DNA from: Leptobrachium leishanense
Taxonomy: Eukaryota > Chordata > Amphibia > Anura > Megophryidae
DNA length: 64,000 nt
Assembly (NCBI GenBank): GCA_009667805.1
Contig: CM019063.1
Span: 62,581,506 to 62,645,505 of the forward strand
Direction of reading: 5' to 3'
A program made the translations under genes and the position numbers. This document shows, in pieces, positions 61,301 through 64,000 of the stretch (positions are counted from its first letter, which is position 1; each line of letters opens with the position of its first letter). The notes below the pieces were generated by a model that worked only from the letters and a program-made list of their open reading frames with translations, was not told the origin of the DNA and ran no database searches.

Positions 61301-61717
61301 TCTACTTCTAATTCTATCTCTCTGCCTCTAATTCTATCTCTCTACCTCTAATTCTATCTCTCTACCTCTAATTCTATCTCTCTACTTCTAATTCTATCTC
61401 TCTACTTCTAATTCTATCTCTCTACCTCTAATTCTATCTCTCTATCTATCTCTATATCTCTCTGCCTCTAATTCTATCTCTCTATCTCTCTGCCTCTAAT
61501 TCTATCTCTCTACCTCTAATTCTATCTCTCTATCTATCTCTCTGCCTCTAATTCTATCTCTCTACCTCTAATTCTATCTCTCTATCTCTCTGCCTCTAAT
61601 TCTATCTCTCTACCTCTAATTCTATCTCTTTGCCTCTAATTCTATCTCTCTATCTATCTCTCTGCCTCTAATTCTATCTCTCTACCTCTAATTCTATCTC
61701 TCTACTTCTAATTCTAT
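58369..61717. repeat. Long TCTATCTCTCTACC satellite
   Basis: More than 3 kb of irregular tandem repeats based on TCTATCTCTCTACCTCTAAT, a roughly 20-bp unit itself built from TCTA and TC steps. Higher-order variants (CTGCC, CTACTTC, CTACCCC) form runs. Before the Tc1, the same repeat begins near 53975. Confidence 0.97.
58401..58530. repeat. Palindrome in satellite
   Basis: GGTAATACCACAAAGTATTC and the following bases up to 58463 are the exact inverse of 58466-58513, with only a 2-base centre. The right arm also equals the single-copy flank left of the Tc1 element at 53926-53975. Confidence 0.93.
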
Positions 61718-61897
61718 CAGGGTTATTCAGAGAGCGTGAAAAGCAGGAGAATGGCTGGAGAATGAAAAATTCTAGGTCAAAATAGCCAAACCAGAAAAAT
61801 TCTCCCTTTCATCTCACTTTCAAAATCGGCTATTTTGACCTAGAATTTTTAATTCTCCAGTCATTCTCCTGCTTTTCACGCTCTCTGAATAACCCTG
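61718..61897. mobile_element. CAGGGTTATTCAGAGAGC palindromic MITE in satellite
   Basis: The 180-bp unit has inverted arms of about 70 bp, with only about two mismatches. It sits in the satellite with TAT on both sides. It is the best-preserved member of the family also found at 23403 and 50414-51241. Confidence 0.93.
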
Positions 61898-62119
61898 TAT
61901 CTCTCTACTTCTAATTCTATCTATCTCTCTACCTCTAATTTTATCTAAATCTATCTCTCTACCTCTAATTCTGTCTATCTATCCCTCTGTCCCTCTACCT
62001 CTAATTCTATCTATCGCACTGTGTCTCTACCTCTAATTATATCTATCCCACTCTCTCTACCTCTAATTATATCTATCCCACTGTCTCTCTACCTCTATCT
62101 ATCCCTCTGTCTCTCTACC
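61898..62119. repeat. Satellite continuation
   Basis: TCTATC/CTACCTCTAAT units, here with CCCACTG and CCCTCTG variants. Confidence 0.93.
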
Positions 62120-62790
62120 TGTAACGTGTGGGCACATGACTAGACAAGGAGCAGGAGGGGTGTGAGCCAAAGTGCAGTGATTTAGACAAGTTACAGACGT
62201 GAACCAGAAATAAAACAAAAAAAAACTAAGTTTATTTGTTACCCAAATAAACACAGAACTAAAGCAAGAGCAATATAGCAAAAAACTGAACCAATTCAGA
62301 ATAAATCAAGAAACAGAATATTAAACCAACATAACCTGAGAGATCATAAACACTAGAGAAAACAAGAAATGAAAACATGAACCTCAGACATAGCATAAAA
62401 GAAATGCAATACTCAGATATAGCATAAACCAGACTTAAACAAAAGAAAGCATGAGACAAGAACTTAAACTAGACATAAAAAAGAAACCCAAACAAGAGCG
62501 TTAACCTGATAACAGTCAGGAGAACCAGAGCAACAGAACCTAACCAGACCTACAAGGTAAGGAATCAGGATTCAGAGTGAACCAGAGGCTAGGACCATTC
62601 AGACGGAGGATCAGATCAAATGAGGCAGCGTCCTACTATGGGCGCTGCCTGCTTTTAACCAGAGTTCGTTAGAACAAATGAGTCCAGGTGAATGTCCAGG
62701 CTTGGAATCCACAGAATGGACAAAAAGAAAAGTCCAAAGCAGCAACTTCCACAACTGCCAGAGGGGGCGCCAGAGACTCGGGACGTCACA
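62120..62790 (-). mobile_element. Solo LTR in satellite, reverse
   Basis: The segment begins TGTAACGTGTGG and ends GGGACGTCACA, an inverted TG...CA pair, flanked by CTACC on both sides (62115-62119 and 62791-62795). CTACC is part of the satellite, so the duplication is supported but not unique. On the minus strand a GGTTAAAAGC TATA-like box lies near 62655 and an AATAAA at 62236-62231, which sets the orientation. No internal coding region. Confidence 0.78.
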
Positions 62791-63060
62791 CTACCTCTAA
62801 TTCTACCTCTAATTTTATCTATCGATCCCTCTGTCTCTCTACCTCTAATTCTCTCTATCCCACTGTCGTTCTACCTCTAATTCTCTCTATCCCACTGTCG
62901 CTCTACCTCTAATTCTCTCTATCCCACTGTCTCTCTACCAATTCTACCTCTAATTCTATCTATCTATCCCTCTGTCTCTCTACCTCTAATGCTATCTATC
63001 CCTCTGTCTCTCTCCCTGTAATTATATCTATCACTATCTATTTATCAATATGTTATCATC
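62791..63060. repeat. Satellite, right end
   Basis: CTACCTCTAATTCTATCTAT and CCCACTGTCGCTCTACC variants fade into unique sequence near 63060. Confidence 0.92.
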
Positions 63061-63063
63061 CCC

Positions 63064-63204
63064 TTGTACCCGCACCTCCAACTCTCGCCTTCAGGACATC
63101 TCCTGAGTTGACCCCTTTCTATAGAACTCCCTCCCCTGTAACATCAGACTCTCCTTGTCTTTCCAGTCCTTCAAGAAGTCTCTGAAAACACATTACTTTA
63201 GTTA
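63064..63204 (+). mobile_element. L2-type LINE fragment, C-terminal coding end
   Basis: Through a few broken codons it reads as the end of an L2-type protein: a NSLP-NIRLS motif, then QSFKKSLKTHYF. It meets the reverse L2 copy head to head at 63204. Confidence 0.65.
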
Positions 63205-64000
63205 CAGTTACAAGCATTTATAAAGCACCAACAAGTTCTGTAGCACTCTACAATGGGGAAGACAGAGTAACAAATATACATACGAAATACACATACAGAA
63301 CAGTAGGAGAGAGTACCCGACTCAAGAGCTTACAATCTAAGAGGAGCAGGGTGGTACACTAAGTGAGGGTTACTAGAGACCCTGAAGGAGAGGATGCGTG
63401 TGGGCTGGATGGGGGATGGAGCAAGAAATGAACAATGGGGGATTAGGGAGTGAGTTTATAGGCTTCTCTAGTGTAATGTATTTTCAGAGACTTCTTGAAG
63501 GACTGGAGAAACTGGGAGAGTCTAATGTTGCGGGGGAGGGAGTTCCATAGAAAGGGGGCAGCTCGGGAGAAGTCCTGAAGGCAGGAGTTGGGGGTGCAGG
63601 TACGAGGAACTGATAACATCAGATCATTGGCAGAGCAAAGTGGTCGGGATGGGATGTACCTGTTTATAAGGAAGGAGATGCGGTCAGGGGTGCGGTTATG
63701 GAGAGCTTTGTACGTGATCATCAGTAATTTGAATTGGATTCTGAAGGAAACAGGGAGCCAGTGTAGAGATTGACAGAGGTGAGGTGTGAGAGATGCAGGA
63801 GGTGGGGTGTATGAGCCTGGCACAGGCGTTTATTACAGAGTGCAGAGGCAGAATCTGAGACCTTTTTAAGGCCAGAGAAAAAAGGTTACAGTAGTCAAGG
63901 AGGGAGATAATAAGAGCTTGGGTGAGCATTTTAGCAGAGTCTGGATTAAGAAAGGGATGGATGCGTGCAATGTTTTTTAATGAGATGTAAACAATAGATT
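63205..64000 (-). mobile_element. L2-type LINE, reverse, 3' part, running out of window
   Basis: The low-coordinate end is the L2-type tail (ACAAGCATTTATAAAGCACC, with TCTACAATGGGGAAG). The coding end follows on the minus strand and leaves the window on the right, so the size of the element is unknown. Confidence 0.82.
63443..63960 (-). pseudogene. L2 LINE polyprotein C-terminal fragment
   Basis: The minus-strand frame 63823-63443 has SLHWLPVSFRIQFKL, YKALHNRTP, YIPSRPLCSANDL and APFLWNSLPRNIRLSQ, the conserved C-terminal region of L2-type reverse transcriptases. The preceding stretch (63929-63696, a different frame) has LIISLLDYCN and a CARLI motif. The change of frame shows it is inactive. 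The catalytic part would lie beyond the window. Confidence 0.85.

Overview
The window looks like intergenic or intronic DNA from a vertebrate with a repeat-rich nuclear genome, most probably a frog or other amphibian. That is inferred from the mixture: Tc1 elements with long inverted repeats, CR1 and L2 LINE pieces, TTAA-flanked MITEs of the amphibian T2 type, Penelope-like remnants with hammerhead ribozymes, many hAT and Harbinger-like MITEs, and long minisatellites. I could not identify a host protein-coding gene, tRNA or rRNA. The species cannot be named from the sequence.

Layout. 1-6.6 kb: a broken Tc1 element (373-1964), a small hAT-like MITE, a hAT MITE with a perfect 8-bp target duplication (3652-4412), a 5'-truncated CR1 LINE (4912-6237) and a T2-like MITE. 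6.6-13.6 kb: an old Tc1 relic whose interior expanded into a GGATATATTGTCAC minisatellite. That array was invaded by a second Tc1 with an intact 340-residue transposase (6756-8378) and by a hAT element (8929-12942), which holds another hAT element (9518-12222) filled with a 2-kb C-rich minisatellite. 14-28 kb: palindromic MITEs, hAT and Harbinger-like elements, a reverse CR1 piece, an L1-like tail and a TTAA element. 31-34 kb: two inverted-repeat (foldback) insertions with 15-bp and 14-bp target duplications, each carrying a hammerhead-ribozyme-like motif in or at its central spacer (31091-32168 and 33535-34035). 34.7-35.8 kb: a 42-bp minisatellite. 36-53 kb: more MITEs, including several hAT elements with perfect 8-bp duplications nested around Harbinger-like MITEs. 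54-58.4 kb: a second copy of the intact Tc1 family, split by a hAT MITE and by a solo LTR. 58.4-63 kb: a tetranucleotide-derived satellite holding a MITE and a second solo LTR. 63-64 kb: L2 LINE fragments in both orientations.

How the parts relate. The window is a layered record of insertions. Target duplications and uninterrupted copies elsewhere in the window allow a relative order: Tc1 before hAT MITE and LTR at 54-58 kb; Tc1 relic, then minisatellite, then Tc1 and hAT at 6.6-13 kb; palindromic MITE before Harbinger-like MITE at 24, 48 and 50.7 kb. The only apparently complete protein gene is the Tc1 transposase at 6976-7998. The most unusual feature is the pair of hammerhead-bearing foldback insertions only 1.4 kb apart.
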